Positions 17,234 to 26,308 of a DNA stretch of 64,000 nt are shown here, piece after piece. A program made the translations under genes and the position numbers. Position 1 is the first letter of the stretch. Every line of letters begins with the position of its first letter. This DNA comes from Paenibacillus luteus (GTDB taxonomy: Bacteria; Bacillota; Bacilli; Paenibacillales; Paenibacillaceae), in the NCBI RefSeq assembly GCF_006542765.1, contig NZ_SKCD01000006.1:62001-126000 (forward strand), given 5' to 3'. The notes under the pieces are model-generated. The model did not search any database and was not told the origin of the DNA. It was given only the letters and a program-made list of their open reading frames with translations.

Positions 17234-18754
17234 ATGCAAAAGTGCTCTAGATACAAAAGTATCTTCATGACGATCAGTATGATACTGCTGCTCACAGCGT
17301 ATTCAACCGGCTGCTCCCGGCAGCCTAGCAGAAATATCAATGATATCGATTATAGTGAAACCGTCAACCTGATTTATTACACGATTGGAGAGCCCGACAA
17401 GGACTTGAAGCTCGTAAATGATAAAATCAATGAAATCACTGCTCGTAAAATTGGCGTAACGATCACCTATATCAAGATCGGTTGGCAGGAGTATGAGGAT
17501 CGGCTGAACACCCTTATATCCGCAGGCACTCCTTTCGACGTTGCTTTCGCATCCAACTATGCAACTACGACTATGCGCGGCGCATGGCTGAAGCTTGATG
17601 ATTATCTTACGGGTCTAGGCAAGGATTTGTACAACACCGTTGACCCCATCTTTTGGCAAGGGGTACAAATGAATGACGGAGGCATTTATGGGGTACCGAC
17701 CAATAAAGAGCTGGCCGTGCGTGATCATTGGATGTACCCTGCTTCCATCGTAAAAAAATACGATATCGACATTACCAAATACAATACGCTTGAATCGCTA
17801 GAACCGCTGTTGCGGATGATTCAGCAGAAGGAGCCTGCGTACATCCCCATGGAATTAGATCGGGATTCGCATAATTTCTTTGCTCTTTATGGCTACGAAT
17901 ATATTGTGAACAATAAAGTTCCGTTAATGGTAAAATCACTGGATGCTCACCCTAAAGTTGTTAATATCTTTGAGACAAAGGAAGCTAGGGAAGTATTAGA
18001 TATATTAAGGCGTTACTATAAGGAAGGATTTATAAACAAAGACGCTGCACTGCGGGAGCCAGGTGGACTTAAACGTGGGGATAAAGTGTTCTGGAAGTCC
18101 TCCGGTGGCGGCCCCATCTCGGAGACGACATGGAGTAAGGATCGCGGCTATACGATTGTATCGAATCCAGTAACCCCTAACGTCGTTACCACAGAATCCG
18201 TCCGTGGAGGAATCATGGCTGTTAATGCCAATACCAAACATCCCATTGAGTCTATCAAGTTCTTGAACATGCTCAATACCGATCCTGAACTACGAAACTT
18301 ATTTAATTATGGAATTGAAGGAGTGCATTACACGCTGAGCGAAAATGGGCAAGCGGTCCCCATTCCCGGCAAAGACAGCCACGGCGACCCGATCCCGGAT
18401 GCGCCAGCAAGCTATGCAGGTGTACAATATACGCAGGGTAACTGGTTTATCCTGAGAACCATGGGCGGTGATAACCCGGAACCTCTCGATAAATGGGATC
18501 AATTCCGTAAAAACAATGCTGAAGCAGTCAAATCTAACGTGCTCGGCTTTACGCCTGACTTATCCAAACTGAACGCCAAAACCGAAAACATCGAGATGAT
18601 TTGGAAGAAATATTATCCCAGCCTCATGACTGGCACCGTCGATGTTGACACGATCCTCCCCAAGTTTAACGAGGAGCTTAAGCAAGCAGGCATCGAAGAA
18701 GTACAGAGGGAAATACAGAAGCAGTTGGATGCGAGGCAAGGCAGCAAGAATTAA
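17234..18754 (+). CDS. Second sugar-binding lipoprotein of the operon
   Basis: The 506-residue protein has a lipoprotein signal with lipobox YSTGC near residue 27 and the same family 1 binding fold as the protein at 13063 (shared motifs near NLIYYTIGEPDKDL and FDVAFASNY). The two are clearly divergent paralogues. It follows the response regulator by about 30 bases and has no permease of its own, so it either feeds the same permeases with another sugar or serves as the ligand-presenting partner of the kinase. The ATG at 17234 is preferred to a TTG three bases earlier. Confidence 0.85.
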   Translation: MQKCSRYKSIFMTISMILLLTAYSTGCSRQPSRNINDIDYSETVNLIYYTIGEPDKDLKLVNDKINEITARKIGVTITYIKIGWQEYEDRLNTLISAGTPFDVAFASNYATTTMRGAWLKLDDYLTGLGKDLYNTVDPIFWQGVQMNDGGIYGVPTNKELAVRDHWMYPASIVKKYDIDITKYNTLESLEPLLRMIQQKEPAYIPMELDRDSHNFFALYGYEYIVNNKVPLMVKSLDAHPKVVNIFETKEAREVLDILRRYYKEGFINKDAALREPGGLKRGDKVFWKSSGGGPISETTWSKDRGYTIVSNPVTPNVVTTESVRGGIMAVNANTKHPIESIKFLNMLNTDPELRNLFNYGIEGVHYTLSENGQAVPIPGKDSHGDPIPDAPASYAGVQYTQGNWFILRTMGGDNPEPLDKWDQFRKNNAEAVKSNVLGFTPDLSKLNAKTENIEMIWKKYYPSLMTGTVDVDTILPKFNEELKQAGIEEVQREIQKQLDARQGSKN

Positions 18755-19098
18755 GTGCTATAGTAGCTCTTCTATATTTCGGTTTAGATGGAATCCCCCC
18801 TCTATAGGGAGAAATTCCTGCTAATTCATAACCACTCTAAATCAACTCCCATCCTACGAATGATAGCAACTCATTTCATTATTTTCTTACGTCTGCTTAT
18901 TTAGTTACCGCAGCATTTTCGTGAAACGAACCATCCGCATCCACCTTAATACTCCCAAGCTTAGTTACTAACTCATTTGTTACAGCAAAAGAAGACTATT
19001 TAGGTACATCCTTGAATACAACTTCCATGTTGAGTTAGCAAGCGCTTATCTTGAGAAAGAGCCTATATCAGCTCATATGCTGTCCATGCATTTTAAAA
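18755..19098. other. Intergenic stretch between convergent operons
   Basis: No intact gene is present. CCCTCTATAGGG at about 18797-18808 is a weak hairpin after the binding-protein gene, without a clear U-run. A decayed minus-strand reading frame is annotated separately at 18897-19028. Confidence 0.5.
18897..19028 (-). pseudogene. Decayed fragment, possibly of a surface protein
   Basis: The minus strand reads MEVVFKDVPK, a stop, then SSFAVTNELVTKLGSIKV, DADGSFHENAAVTK and a second stop. FKDVPKSSFA resembles the start of an S-layer homology motif, and the rest has normal coding composition. With one internal stop and no ribosome binding site it is at most a remnant. Confidence 0.3.
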
Positions 19099-19130
19099 CA
19101 ACAAAAAGACCCTCATCACAGGATGAGGGC
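19099..19130 (-). terminator. Terminator of the thiamine operon
   Basis: On the minus strand CCCTCATC (19122-19129) pairs with GATGAGGG (19110-19117) over a 4-base loop, followed by TCTTTTTGTTGT. It lies about 40 bases after the last gene, thiO. Confidence 0.85.
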
Positions 19131-19167
19131 ACAAACGGAGCCAAAGGAAAGGTTTGCTTATAGGTGA

Positions 19168-20283
19168 CTAACTGAAACGACTCGGTGAAAATGTCTGATT
19201 AAAGGCGGCATGCTGCTTGTTTGCAATATAATCAGCCGCCAGCAGCGCAGTCACCGGGCTAAGTAAAATACCGTTTCGGTAATGCCCAACGGCAAGCACT
19301 ACCCTGCTCGTTTCCGGGACTGGCCCGATTAACGGATAGCCGTCCTGCGTCGCAGGACGGAGACCCGCCCAACTGTGAAACGGCGTTTGGTCCTCCAGAA
19401 AAGGAAGCAGCTGCTTGTTCCAATTTTGTAGCCGGGTAATGCCTTTTTCTGTAACTGCAGTGTCGTAACCGGCCACATCCTCTGAAGCGCCGCATACCAG
19501 TGTGCCATTCGCTTTACCTACCAAATAACCTTGATTGCAAAAGACCATATGCGAAACCGGCTGAGCATCCACCTCGTAAGCACAAATCTGCCCGCGAATG
19601 GGATAGACGGGAATGTTCATATGAAAGGTATCCGCGAGCTGCTGCGCCCACGCGCCAGAGCATACGAGCAGTTGATCTCCCTCGAAGAAACGCCCATCCG
19701 CAGCACGGACAACCGCCTCGCTCTTCCACTCCACAATTTCAAGGTGCTCCAGCTCCTCATAAATGTGTACACCGAGTCTTCTGCATGCTTCCTCAAGCGC
19801 ACGTACATAATGGGGAGCATAGATATGGCTCTCTTCGGGCGTATACAACGCAGCTCTTGCCTCACCTGTCAGCATCGGCTCCATACGGTGCAATGCAGCA
19901 CCTTCCACGATTGAGCCGGAAGAACCGTATTCCCGCTGCCATAACAGCCTGCCTTCCAGCGCCAGCAGATCGGCATCATGATACGCCACGTACAAGCTGC
20001 CTGACTCCTTATATTCAAACGACTGGCCGGAAATTCCCCTCACTGTCCTCTGCCACTCCGGGTAAAGCTGCAAGCTCTCCAAACAAAGCTGAAAGAAAGC
20101 ATCGGGGCCCTCTACATTCTCCGAGTAGGGAGCCAGCATGCCCGCAGCCGCTCCTGAGGCTTGCCCGCCGCAGCTCTTTGTCTCCAGCAAGACGGCTTGG
20201 TAGCCCCGCCTTTGCAGCTCAAGCGCGCAGGACAATCCGATAATGCCTCCGCCCAAAACGATAATTTGTTCCTTCATTGACAT
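19168..20283 (-). CDS. thiO: Glycine oxidase ThiO
   Basis: ThiO is a FAD enzyme that oxidises glycine to iminoglycine (dehydroglycine), a building block of the thiazole ring of thiamine. The 371-residue protein begins with the FAD-binding motif VLGGGIIGLSCALEL and contains WAGLRPATQDGYPLIGPVP near residue 312-330, the typical FAD-contact region of this amine oxidase family. The start follows GGGAGCGATGGG. It is the last gene of the operon, 21 bases after thiG, whose product uses the iminoglycine. Confidence 0.93.
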   Translation of the reverse strand: MSMKEQIIVLGGGIIGLSCALELQRRGYQAVLLETKSCGGQASGAAAGMLAPYSENVEGPDAFFQLCLESLQLYPEWQRTVRGISGQSFEYKESGSLYVAYHDADLLALEGRLLWQREYGSSGSIVEGAALHRMEPMLTGEARAALYTPEESHIYAPHYVRALEEACRRLGVHIYEELEHLEIVEWKSEAVVRAADGRFFEGDQLLVCSGAWAQQLADTFHMNIPVYPIRGQICAYEVDAQPVSHMVFCNQGYLVGKANGTLVCGASEDVAGYDTAVTEKGITRLQNWNKQLLPFLEDQTPFHSWAGLRPATQDGYPLIGPVPETSRVVLAVGHYRNGILLSPVTALLAADYIANKQHAAFNQTFSPSRFS

Positions 20284-20304
20284 CCCATCGCTCCCGTAAA
20301 TCGG

Positions 20305-21084
20305 TTATTTCAATTTAAAAGCTTCAAGCCCGCTGCTTGCCGAGGCATACTTTTTCTTCCCAATCCGACCCGCCAAATAGGATAGACGCCCAGCTTCGAT
20401 GGCAAGGCTCATCGCTTTCGCCATCCGCACCGGGTCCTTCGCCTTCGCTACAGGCGTGTTCATCAGGACTCCGCTCACCCCAAGCTCCATCGCCTGCGCG
20501 ACATCGCTCGCCGAACCAAGTCCGGCATCCACGATAATAGGAACGTTAGCCTCCTCAACGATTAAACCGATGTTATAAGGATTCAGGATGCCTAGGCCCG
20601 TACCGATTGGCGACGCGCCGGGCATGACCGCCGCAGCGCCCGCTTCCTCCAGCCGCTTGCAGATGACTGGATCATCCGAAGTATAGGGAAGCACCGTAAA
20701 GCCTTCCTTCACTAATAGTTCAGTTGCCTTCAGCGTTTCAATTGGATCGGGCAGCAATGTGCGCTCGTTGACGCTAATCTCAACTTTAATCCAGTCACTG
20801 AGACCGGAAGCCCGCGCCAGCCGTGCAATCCGGACGGCTTCTTCCGCTGTTCGGGCGCCTGAAGTATTCGGAAGATAAACATAATTCTCCCCTTCCAAAT
20901 GCTGAAGAATGGAATCATCCTCCGTCGCAGCTAAGTTGATTCGTCTAATTGCAAAAGTAAGCACCTCGGCACCAGACGCCTTGATTGCTTCCTTCTGCAC
21001 ATAGGGATTAGGAAATAGTCCGGTGCCAATAAAAAAACGGGAGGTCAGCGTGCGACCGCCAATGACCAAAGCATCTGTCTGCAT
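20305..21084 (-). CDS. thiG: Thiazole synthase ThiG
   Basis: ThiG condenses deoxyxylulose 5-phosphate, iminoglycine and the sulfur of ThiS thiocarboxylate into thiazole phosphate. The 259-residue TIM barrel shows [11 protein letters not shown] near the N terminus, the Schiff-base Lys in DWIKVEI near residue 99, and the phosphate-binding regions [12 protein letters not shown] and [10 protein letters not shown]. Its ribosome binding site GGAGGAGG is formed by the last Gly codons of thiS, so the two genes are tightly coupled (4 bases apart). Confidence 0.96.
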   Translation of the reverse strand: MQTDALVIGGRTLTSRFFIGTGLFPNPYVQKEAIKASGAEVLTFAIRRINLAATEDDSILQHLEGENYVYLPNTSGARTAEEAVRIARLARASGLSDWIKVEISVNERTLLPDPIETLKATELLVKEGFTVLPYTSDDPVICKRLEEAGAAAVMPGASPIGTGLGILNPYNIGLIVEEANVPIIVDAGLGSASDVAQAMELGVSGVLMNTPVAKAKDPVRMAKAMSLAIEAGRLSYLAGRIGKKKYASASSGLEAFKLK

Positions 21085-21088
21085 CCGT

Positions 21089-21289
21089 TCAGCCTCCTCC
21101 TACGAAATGAACCAATTCAATCTTCATGCCCGAATATACGGGCGTATCCGCCCACTGCTCCGCGGTCAGCACGTTGCCATCCGCCTCCGCAACGACCGGC
21201 TTCCCAGACAGTCCCAGCTTCTCGATCACGTCATAAACCGAGCGAACCTGCTCCAATTGCTGATTTTCTCCGTTAATTACAAGGTCCAT
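21089..21289 (-). CDS. thiS: Sulfur carrier protein ThiS
   Basis: A 66-residue ubiquitin-like protein that ends in the Gly-Gly needed for adenylation by ThiF and thiocarboxylate formation. Here the end reads HFVGGG, one Gly longer than the usual GG. The start lies 7 bases after the thiE stop, with AGAGG overlapping the thiE end as ribosome binding site. Confidence 0.93.
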   Translation of the reverse strand: MDLVINGENQQLEQVRSVYDVIEKLGLSGKPVVAEADGNVLTAEQWADTPVYSGMKIELVHFVGGG

Positions 21290-21296
21290 ATGCTCA

Positions 21297-21917
21297 CTAT
21301 CCTCTCTCCAGCTTCCGAATAAAGGCCTCGCAGGTGCCTTTCACATCCGCGCTGCCTACAATTTCGCTAACCGCGCAAATCCGGGTTGCTCCCGCTTCAA
21401 TTACCTCATCTACGTTGTGCAGCTTAATCCCACCAATCGCTACAAACGGAATGTTCACTTCCCGCACCACTTCGCGCACGTATGCAATCGTGACCGGATC
21501 AACGACATCAACCTTAGTCGCTGTCGGATAAATAGGACCAACCCCGATATAGTCGGCTCCTTGCTCCTGCGCAAGTACCGCCTCCTCGATGGCATGGGTT
21601 GAGATGCCAATGATTTTAGTGCCGACGATCTTTCTCGCTTCGAGGAGAGGCACATCGCCTTGACCCAAATGAATGCCGTCCGCATCCACTTCCATTGCAA
21701 TATCGATATCGTCATTAACGATAAAGGTTACGCCATATTTTCGGGTCAGCTCTCTAAGCGCCTTTGCCTTCTCCAATATCGCTGCTTTGTCGCCTGACTT
21801 GTCGCGCAGCTGAATAATGTCAACTCCGCCGAGAATCGCTTCCTCCATAACCTCTACCAAGCCGCGGCCGGGATGGAATTGCTCGCCGGTAATGGCGTAC
21901 AATTTAAAATCCTTCAT
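21297..21917 (-). CDS. thiE: Thiamine-phosphate synthase ThiE
   Basis: ThiE joins HMP pyrophosphate and thiazole phosphate into thiamine phosphate. The 206-residue barrel shows DIIQLRDKSGDK (pyrophosphate Lys/Arg), FIVNDDIDIAMEVDADGIHL with metal-binding Asp residues, GVGPIYPTATK and FVAIGGI. All are in the usual order and spacing. It lies 20 bases after thiF in the operon. Confidence 0.95.
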   Translation of the reverse strand: MKDFKLYAITGEQFHPGRGLVEVMEEAILGGVDIIQLRDKSGDKAAILEKAKALRELTRKYGVTFIVNDDIDIAMEVDADGIHLGQGDVPLLEARKIVGTKIIGISTHAIEEAVLAQEQGADYIGVGPIYPTATKVDVVDPVTIAYVREVVREVNIPFVAIGGIKLHNVDEVIEAGATRICAVSEIVGSADVKGTCEAFIRKLERG

Positions 21918-21937
21918 CGGTTCCTCACTCCTCCGTA

Positions 21938-22951
21938 TTAAAGCCCGATATAGCGGGCGTATAAGGTTTTTGCGCGTACAAAATCATCCGTGCCCTGCAC
22001 AAGCACCCGGCCATCCGCAAACAATACGAGCCGCTCGCCTTCAGGAAGCTCGGCCTTCAGCAGGAACGGGTTCAGGCTTACTTTTACCGCTGCCTGCGCA
22101 AGCCGGTCCCGCCACAAAACCAGATCAAGCGAACCGCTGCCTGCAATTTGAATAGTCTCCCGTCCGCACAGGGACAAGAACGTGTTTTCCGCATCCGGCT
22201 CCAGGGCAGGGTATTCCTTCAACTGGCAGCAGGGACAGTTCTTGTCCGGCTCGCCCAACTTCATCTCAAAATATTGGTTTTGCCAGATGTCGAATGTGAC
22301 CAAGCTTTTTCTTCTTTTCTTCTCGTCTCCAACCAAATATTTCATGGCTTCTACGGCTTGATAGGAAGCGACCATATCAACGATAGGTGCAATCACCCCG
22401 ATCATATCGCAGGTTTGACCGCCGGAATCGCCTGTTTTGATAAAGCAGCGCAGGCAAGGGGTCTGCCCTGGAATGAAGATTGCGCTCATTCCCCGCGAGC
22501 TGACTGCCCCTCCATACGTAAACGGGATGCCGAGCTTAAAGCACGCGTCGTTGAGCAGAAACCGGGTCTGGAAATTGTCGGTACCGTCCAATACCAAGTC
22601 CATGCCCTCTAGCAAAGCCTCGATATTAAGGGCGGTTACATCGGCTACAATCGCTTCGATGCGAATGGAAGAATTAATTTTCTTCAGCTTCTTCTCGGCT
22701 GCCACCACCTTCGGGTACACCTGCTCCACGTCATCCTCGTCGAACAGCATTTGCCTTTGCAAATTGCTTTTCTCAACATAATCTCGATCCACAAGCCTCA
22801 CATGCCCAACTCCGGCGCGCACCATATGGTTCGCCAGTACCGTTCCGAGCGCCCCCATGCCTACGATGCAAACCGCGCTATCCATCAGCTTTCGCTGCCC
22901 AGCCTCGCCAATCGGCGCAAAAAGCATTTGTCTTGAATACCGTTCTTCCAC
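21938..22951 (-). CDS. thiF: ThiS adenylyltransferase ThiF (ThiF/MoeB/HesA family)
   Basis: This E1-like enzyme adenylates the C terminus of ThiS. The 337-residue protein has YSRQMLF at its start, the nucleotide-binding motif VGMGALGTVLANHMVRAG, DNFQTRFLLND, and two zinc-binding Cys pairs, CLRC near residue 170 and CPCC near 240. An extra C-terminal region of about 85 residues follows the zinc site. The start codon is GTG, 8 bases after AAGGAG. MoeB cannot be excluded by sequence alone, but the location next to thiS, thiG and thiE decides for ThiF. Confidence 0.9.
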   Translation of the reverse strand: MEERYSRQMLFAPIGEAGQRKLMDSAVCIVGMGALGTVLANHMVRAGVGHVRLVDRDYVEKSNLQRQMLFDEDDVEQVYPKVVAAEKKLKKINSSIRIEAIVADVTALNIEALLEGMDLVLDGTDNFQTRFLLNDACFKLGIPFTYGGAVSSRGMSAIFIPGQTPCLRCFIKTGDSGGQTCDMIGVIAPIVDMVASYQAVEAMKYLVGDEKKRRKSLVTFDIWQNQYFEMKLGEPDKNCPCCQLKEYPALEPDAENTFLSLCGRETIQIAGSGSLDLVLWRDRLAQAAVKVSLNPFLLKAELPEGERLVLFADGRVLVQGTDDFVRAKTLYARYIGL

Positions 22952-23006
22952 CTAACCTGCTCCTTCCCGTAAAACCTTGATGCACAATACTTCTATTTGT
23001 ATTCCA

Positions 23007-24017
23007 TTATAGATTACGGAAAGCATCCTCTGCCTTAAGCTCTTTCTTTAATTGCCCATGCTCGTTCAGCCAATTAATAACCGCGTTCCAGGACTCCTCC
23101 GTTTGCGAGCCAAACGGTTCTGAGCCGGCATCCATAAGCGGCAGCAAAATATCCAAGCTTTGCTTCTCAATCTCAGCGTCCAGCGGAAAGTTCTCATTTT
23201 GCAAGTCGAGCAGATTTTGCAGGGATTGCTCGGGATGCTCTACCGTATACTGCTGGCCTTTTGCAGCCGCCTCGATAAACTTCTTGAACGCCGCGCTTTT
23301 ACTCTCCAAGCCAGCTTCACTGGCTGTAAGCACAAGCTCATAATAATCGGGAACGCCATACGCAGAAGGATCAAACGCCGCAAGCTTCATTCCTTCTTTC
23401 TCCAGCAGCGGCTTTTCATGGTTGACGTAACCGCCAATAATCGCATCGACCTTGCTCGTTGTCATCGCCGGAATAAGGTCCCAGCCGATATCGACATAAT
23501 TCAGCTTAGCCGGATCGCCGCCATCCGATTCCACCATCGTGTTCACGATCAACTGATCAAGCGGAATCGACGGATATCCGATTTTTTTGCCAATGAGATC
23601 TTTCGGGCTTTGAATGCCTGCTGAATCCAGCGCGAACAAGCGATTTAGCGGATGACGTACGATTGCCGCCACGGAAACAATCGGAATGTCCTCGGCACGA
23701 GAGATCGCTACCTGCATCTGGTAGCTGAGCGCCAGATCCGCTTTGCCTGTAGCCACTAATTTTAGCGCGTCATTCGTATCGGCCGGTGTTTGGAGCTTGA
23801 CCTTAAGCCCCGCTTCTTTAAAATAACCCTGCTCCTCCGCCGCATAAAGGAAGGAATGCACCGCATTCGGATACCAGTCGAGCAGCACGGTAAGCTCCGT
23901 TTCGGCTTCCGCCGCCGCTTTCTCTTTATTATCGGAGCCGCATGCAGCAAGCGTAGTCAGGACAAGTGCAAATACAATTGTAAATCCAAAATGTCTTTTC
24001 CATTTATTTAAGCTCAT
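23007..24017 (-). CDS. thiY: Formylaminopyrimidine-binding lipoprotein ThiY
   Basis: A 336-residue lipoprotein (lipobox LAAC, Cys near residue 26) of the NMT1/THI5-like family, with LLDWYPNAVHSFLYAAEEQGYFKEAG-type sequence just after the signal. In Bacillus ThiY binds N-formyl-4-amino-5-aminomethyl-2-methylpyrimidine, a breakdown product of thiamine found in soil. Its place between thiX and the thiazole genes supports the same role here. The start follows GAGAGGAATAATCATTCA. Confidence 0.88.
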   Translation of the reverse strand: MSLNKWKRHFGFTIVFALVLTTLAACGSDNKEKAAAEAETELTVLLDWYPNAVHSFLYAAEEQGYFKEAGLKVKLQTPADTNDALKLVATGKADLALSYQMQVAISRAEDIPIVSVAAIVRHPLNRLFALDSAGIQSPKDLIGKKIGYPSIPLDQLIVNTMVESDGGDPAKLNYVDIGWDLIPAMTTSKVDAIIGGYVNHEKPLLEKEGMKLAAFDPSAYGVPDYYELVLTASEAGLESKSAAFKKFIEAAAKGQQYTVEHPEQSLQNLLDLQNENFPLDAEIEKQSLDILLPLMDAGSEPFGSQTEESWNAVINWLNEHGQLKKELKAEDAFRNL

Positions 24018-24045
24018 TGAATGATTATTCCTCTCTTATTTGCAA

Positions 24046-24798
24046 TTAAGATTGACGCCGCGACAAGCTGGCCCTCTCCAGCCACTGGGCGGTCAGAAAC
24101 AATAAAATCCCCATAAGCGATAGGAGCAGCACGCCTGAAAATACAGCGTCGCCCCGCAGCAAACTAGATGCCCGCTTCGTATACATCCCAAGCCCAGCCT
24201 CGCCGCCCAACCATTCACCAAGTGTTGCGCCGCCTACGCTGATCGTTGCAGCCATCTTCAGTCCGGTGAAAAAGCCGGGCAGCGCCGATGGCAGCTTCCA
24301 TTTGAAGAACAGGTCGCGCCGCCGGGCTCCCATCGACCGCATGACCTCACCTATACCGGTATCTGCCGAACGAAAGCCATCCGCCGTGTTGACCGCGATA
24401 GGAAAAAAAGTGAATAAAATAACGACGGCCACCTTGCTCCATATCTCATAGCCGAACCACATGACCATAATTGGCGATAAAGCGATGATCGGAATCGTTT
24501 GGGAGGCGACGATTAATGGATAGATGGTCTTCTTCGCTAAGGAAGAGCCTTCGATGCAAATAGCCGCAAGTGTTCCGAAAATAATGGATATGCCTAAACC
24601 GAGCAGCGACTCTCCCAGCGTAACCGCAAAGTGTTTGCCAAGCAGCTGACGATTGTCCCAAATCGAAACCAGCACGTCCGACAGCTTCGGAATAATGTAA
24701 TGCGGAATCGCCAGCAATCTCGTTGCGGCCTCCCATAGGAGCGCCAACAGCAAGCCAAAGATTAGAATAGGGAGGCTAGACCGTAAACGTCGCCTCAT
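24046..24798 (-). CDS. thiX: Pyrimidine ABC transporter permease ThiX
   Basis: A 250-residue membrane protein of the NitT/TauT permease type, with about six membrane segments and the ATPase-docking loop GEVMRSMGARRRDLFFKWKL. The ATG at 24798 overlaps the thiZ stop as ATGA and is preceded by GGGGGAAG, which is preferred to a TTG six bases upstream. It forms the channel for the pyrimidine delivered by ThiY. Confidence 0.87.
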   Translation of the reverse strand: MRRRLRSSLPILIFGLLLALLWEAATRLLAIPHYIIPKLSDVLVSIWDNRQLLGKHFAVTLGESLLGLGISIIFGTLAAICIEGSSLAKKTIYPLIVASQTIPIIALSPIMVMWFGYEIWSKVAVVILFTFFPIAVNTADGFRSADTGIGEVMRSMGARRRDLFFKWKLPSALPGFFTGLKMAATISVGGATLGEWLGGEAGLGMYTKRASSLLRGDAVFSGVLLLSLMGILLFLTAQWLERASLSRRQS

Positions 24799-25622
24799 TG
24801 GCAAGCTTCCCCCATTCCGCCCGTTCCTCTGCCAAGAAGCTCAAGTGTCTGTCGTTTCAACTCGGCAAAAGAATCTTCCAGCACCGTATGGTAGGTTCGC
24901 GGCCTTGGCAGCGAAATCACGAGTTCCTTCAGCGAGGAGACCGGCGATTCCGTCGCTATGAGCACCCGATCCGACAGCAGCAGCGCCTCATCGATATCAT
25001 GGGTAATAAACAAGATGGTTTTACGGTGCTGCTCCCATACCTGAAGCAGCCATTCCTGCATGCTGATTCGCGTCATCGCGTCTAATGCGCTGAACGGCTC
25101 ATCAAGCAGCAGCAGGTTCCCTCCTCCAAGCATCGAGCGCAGAAAGGATACGCGCTGGCGCATGCCGCCCGACAGCTCATGCGGACGCTTCCCCTCCGTT
25201 CCTGCGAGCCCAAAGGCTGGCAGCAGCTCCAGCACGCGCTGCCTTGCTTCACGTTTTCGAACTCCTGCCAGCTCAAGGCCGAGAGCCGCATTATCCAGCA
25301 CGCTTCGCCAAGGCATCAGGCTGTCCCGCTGCGGCATATAACCCATGCGTCCAGAACGTGAAAAGCTTGTGCCAAGTGTTTCTTCCTCTGACGAGCCCAG
25401 TCTCACTGTTCCTGCTTGCGGGCTAAGCAGCCCTGCCAGCAGTCGAAACAGCGTCGTTTTGCCCATACCGCTTGGTGCAAGGAAAGATACGAATTCTCCT
25501 TTGCGTATATGGAAGTCTAACCCTTTGAACAACGGAGCGCCTTCATCAAAGGCATAAGTAAGCCCCTCTACTGACAAGGCCAACGAACGGTCGGTCGCTG
25601 CAAGCGGCAGCGTGTCGCTCAA
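24795..25622 (-). CDS. thiZ: Pyrimidine ABC transporter ATPase ThiZ
   Basis: The 275-residue ATPase carries Walker A APSGMGKTT near residue 50, signature LSGGMRQR near 148 and Walker B LLLLDEPFSALD near 167. The first Gly of Walker A is Ala here. A longer frame starts inside tenA, but a TTG overlapping the tenA stop as TTGA, with AAGAAGAG before it, fits tight coupling better and is chosen. It drives ThiX/ThiY uptake. Confidence 0.87.
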   Translation of the reverse strand: MSDTLPLAATDRSLALSVEGLTYAFDEGAPLFKGLDFHIRKGEFVSFLAPSGMGKTTLFRLLAGLLSPQAGTVRLGSSEEETLGTSFSRSGRMGYMPQRDSLMPWRSVLDNAALGLELAGVRKREARQRVLELLPAFGLAGTEGKRPHELSGGMRQRVSFLRSMLGGGNLLLLDEPFSALDAMTRISMQEWLLQVWEQHRKTILFITHDIDEALLLSDRVLIATESPVSSLKELVISLPRPRTYHTVLEDSFAELKRQTLELLGRGTGGMGEACQ

Positions 25623-26305
25623 ACCGGCCACTCTTCTTGCCGATATGCCATGTCCCAAAACATATATTCGAATTTGGACGTAACGACGAACAGCTCCTCA
25701 AGCCGGGCCAGCTCCCGTTCAGGCAAACCCTCGGCCAGCCTATCCATCAGTCCGATCGTCCACTCCGTAAGCTCTCCGAATTCCTCCGAGCTGTACATCA
25801 GAATCCATTCGCGATACAGCGGATGCTTCAGCGCACCCGGGTGCTCCGCAAAGGTTATCCCGATCTCGCGGTAGCTCCACATACACGGTAGCAATGCTGC
25901 GACCACCTCCGCAAGCGAGCCCTGCCCTGCATCCAGCATATACTTCGTATAGGCTATCGTTGTCGGCGCAGGAACTGTAGCCTCCAACTCATCTCTTGCA
26001 ATGCCGAAGCGCTCGGCATACTCGCGATGAAGCTCCATCTCCACGTTGAGCGTCGAATGCAGCAGCTCGGCGAACTTCCCCATCGTCTCCAAATCGCGGG
26101 CCTTGATGCTCCCTAAAGCGAACATTTTGGCATAATCGATCAAATAAACATAATCCTGCTTCATATAATAAATGAACCGTTCCAGTTCAAGTGTCCCATC
26201 TCTTAAGCCCGTAAGGAACGGGTGTGCATGGCATTTCTGCCATACCGGCTGAACCGACTCGTAGAGCCTCTCACTAAAGCTTCCAACTGTCGTATCTACT
26301 CCCAT
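25619..26305 (-). CDS. tenA: Aminopyrimidine aminohydrolase TenA
   Basis: TenA hydrolyses 4-amino-5-aminomethyl-2-methylpyrimidine to HMP and can also cleave thiamine. The 228-residue helical protein has the catalytic Cys in LLPCMWSYREIG near residue 139, the Glu in YSSEEFGELTEW near 200, and Tyr/Asp residues in YYMKQDYVYLIDYA. It starts four bases after the ylmB stop, with GAGAGG inside ylmB as ribosome binding site. In this cluster the salvage role is far more likely than thiamine degradation. Confidence 0.93.
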   Translation of the reverse strand: MGVDTTVGSFSERLYESVQPVWQKCHAHPFLTGLRDGTLELERFIYYMKQDYVYLIDYAKMFALGSIKARDLETMGKFAELLHSTLNVEMELHREYAERFGIARDELEATVPAPTTIAYTKYMLDAGQGSLAEVVAALLPCMWSYREIGITFAEHPGALKHPLYREWILMYSSEEFGELTEWTIGLMDRLAEGLPERELARLEELFVVTSKFEYMFWDMAYRQEEWPV

Positions 26306-26308
26306 TTG

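Noticed and set aside
19500..20243. 247-codon frame antisense to thiO
   Set aside because: Low-complexity, Arg/Pro/Ser-rich product without a ribosome binding site, fully covered by the well-supported thiO gene.
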